Shown: positions 5,665 to 6,761 of the stretch, one piece after another | Layout: every line of letters begins with the position of its first letter | Position numbering within the stretch: position 1 is the stretch's first letter | Assembly: GCA_002402635.1 (NCBI GenBank) | Contig: DHGE01000150.1 | Coordinates: 1-6,761, forward strand | Reading direction: 5' to 3' | Origin: Deferribacterales bacterium UBA4806 | Lineage (GTDB): Bacteria; Chrysiogenota; Deferribacteres; Deferribacterales; UBA228 | Length of the DNA: 6,761 bases | Made by a program: the position numbers and the translations under genes | The notes under the pieces: model-generated | The model's input: the letters and a program-made list of their open reading frames with translations, nothing else | Told to the model about the DNA's origin: nothing | The model's database searches: none

Positions 5665-6636
5665 ATGACATCTTTTAAGGAGTTAGGCCTTGTAAATACA
5701 AGAGAAATGTATAAAAAGGCAATTAATCAAGGTTTTGCTGTTCCAGGATATAATTTTAACAACCTCGAACAGTTGCAGGCAATAATTACAGCCTGTGTGG
5801 AGACAAGATCACCAGTTATTTTACAGGTTTCTAAAGGGGCAAGAGAGTACGCCAATGCAACAATGCTTAGATATATGGCGATGGGGGCTGTAGAATTTGC
5901 AAAGGAGCTAGGTTGCTCTATACCTATTGCTTTGCATTTAGACCACGGTGATACTTTTGAATTATGTAAAGATTGTATTGAATATGGTTTTTCATCGGTA
6001 ATGATAGATGGCTCATCTCATCCCTTTGATAAAAATATAGAGCTTACTAAAAAAGTTGTTGATTACGCTCATAAATATGATGTGACAGTTGAAGGAGAAT
6101 TAGGAGTTTTAGCAGGGATAGAAGATGATGTACAGTCAGAGCATTCTCACTATACAAATCCAGATGATGTACAAGAATTTGTAGAAAAGACTAACGTTGA
6201 CTCCTTAGCGATATCCATTGGGACTTCCCATGGTGCATATAAATTTAAGGTAAAACCAGGAGAAGAGGTCCCTCCTTTAAGGTTTGATATATTAGAAGAA
6301 GTTGAAAAAAGATTGCCAGGATTTCCTATAGTACTACATGGTGCATCTTCAGTTCTTCCAGAATATGTAGAAATTATTAATAAATATGGTGGAAAATTAG
6401 AGAATGCTGTGGGAGTCCCTGAGGATCAATTAAGGCGTGCTGCAAAAAGTGCAGTTTGCAAGATCAACATTGACAGTGATGGAAGATTGGTTTTTACAGC
6501 AAAAGTAAGGGAGCATTTGTGGAATAATCCAAAAGAATTTGACCCAAGGAAGTATTTAAAGCCTGCAAGAGATGAATTAATAAAGATGTATAAGCGGAAG
6601 AATGTTGAAGTTTTAGGTAGTGCAAATAAAATATGA
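5665..6636 (+). CDS. fba: Class II fructose-bisphosphate aldolase family protein
   Basis: A zinc-dependent aldolase of 323 aa. The family's residues are in place: Asp93 (acid/base) and His94 (zinc) in ALHLDHGDTFE, Glu145 in VEGELG, the zinc ligand His189 in SIGTSHGAYK, the zinc ligand His225 in VLHGASSV, and KINIDSDGR (266-274) for phosphate binding. It should cleave fructose-1,6-bisphosphate to DHAP and glyceraldehyde-3-phosphate, the glycolytic or gluconeogenic step in the cytoplasm. It starts 3 nt after mtnA. That position raises the alternative that it also, or instead, cleaves a 5-deoxy- or methylthio-ribulose-1-phosphate to DHAP and an aldehyde. Known aldolases of that DHAP shunt are mainly of the fuculose-phosphate (AraD-like) type, so plain Fba remains the default reading. 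Tagatose-bisphosphate aldolase is a less likely option. No strong terminator follows. Confidence 0.88.
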   Translation: MTSFKELGLVNTREMYKKAINQGFAVPGYNFNNLEQLQAIITACVETRSPVILQVSKGAREYANATMLRYMAMGAVEFAKELGCSIPIALHLDHGDTFELCKDCIEYGFSSVMIDGSSHPFDKNIELTKKVVDYAHKYDVTVEGELGVLAGIEDDVQSEHSHYTNPDDVQEFVEKTNVDSLAISIGTSHGAYKFKVKPGEEVPPLRFDILEEVEKRLPGFPIVLHGASSVLPEYVEIINKYGGKLENAVGVPEDQLRRAAKSAVCKINIDSDGRLVFTAKVREHLWNNPKEFDPRKYLKPARDELIKMYKRKNVEVLGSANKI

Positions 6637-6654
6637 AATATTTAAACAAATAGG

Positions 6655-6683
6655 TTGACATTTTTTTATAAATAGGATAGAAG
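6655..6683 (+). promoter_or_regulatory. Candidate promoter for an element beyond the right edge
   Basis: A perfect TTGACA (6655-6660) is followed after 17 bases by TAGAAG (6678-6683), only four of six for a -10. The gene or RNA it would serve is not readable before 6761. The 6637-6654 stretch before it is AT-rich spacer after the aldolase. Confidence 0.35.
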
Positions 6684-6688
6684 ATATG

Positions 6689-6704
6689 TCCCTGTAGTTA
6701 GGGA
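6689..6704 (+). other. Small hairpin downstream of the candidate promoter
   Basis: TCCCT (6689-6693) pairs with AGGGA (6700-6704) around a GTAGTT loop. It has no T tract after it and stands at the expected 5' end of a transcript from the promoter at 6655-6683, so it may be a 5' leader or structured RNA start. I do not recognise an RNA family in 6689-6761. Confidence 0.3.
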
Positions 6705-6761
6705 AGATGTAAGGATGTTTGTCAAGAGAATAGTATAAGAGATAAGCAGCTTAGTGAGTAA

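Noticed and set aside
6629..6643. AAATAT-GAA-ATATTT hairpin at the aldolase stop as a terminator
   Set aside because: Only six A/T pairs, no GC core and no T tract, so too weak to call.
6715..6738. ATG with AAGG-like sequence opening a frame near the right edge
   Set aside because: It stops after seven codons and has no features of a real gene.

Overview
The window is AT-rich and gene-dense, with bacterial gene organisation. It looks like a piece of chromosome from a low-GC anaerobe or microaerophile that handles nitrogen oxides. The evidence is a decayed octaheme hydroxylamine-oxidoreductase-like cytochrome, a hemerythrin/DUF438/PAS protein, a NapH/NosR-like membrane ferredoxin and an FNR-type operator. 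This combination reminds me of Deferribacterota or related anaerobic Gram-negative lineages, but that placement is from memory and weak.

Region 1 (1-3324) is the nitrogen-oxide/redox block. On the minus strand (874 to 1, running off the left edge) lies a clear pseudogene of an HAO-family octaheme cytochrome c. It keeps its start, its ribosome binding site and three CxxCH sites. It has in-frame stops, two single-base frameshifts at homopolymers, an internal deletion that removed about four haem sites, and a last haem motif mutated to CSKRH. Facing away from it, a shared upstream region with an FNR/CRP-family palindrome drives an intact DUF438-hemerythrin-PAS protein. A polyferredoxin membrane protein with two CxxxCP elements and two cytoplasmic-type 4Fe-4S motifs follows; its second cluster motif is abnormal.

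Region 2 (3325-4137) holds a typical 2-Cys peroxiredoxin on the minus strand, convergent with the ferredoxin gene. A perfect 20-bp inverted repeat at the convergent ends probably acts as a two-way terminator. The peroxiredoxin has a near-consensus sigma-70 promoter whose -10 overlaps a PerR-like sequence.

Region 3 (4138-6636) is a tight plus-strand operon: an NADPH-dependent FMN reductase-like flavoprotein, MtnA (methylthioribose-1-phosphate isomerase, TTG start) and a class II fructose-bisphosphate-type aldolase. All three lie in one reading frame with only 9- and 3-nt gaps, and each downstream ribosome binding site overlaps the end of the preceding gene. The isomerase-aldolase pairing suggests, without proving, a route from 5-deoxy- or 5-methylthio-ribose phosphates to DHAP.

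Region 4 (6637-6761) has a possible promoter and a small hairpin but no gene that can be read before the window ends. No tRNA, rRNA, CRISPR array, transposase or attachment site was seen.
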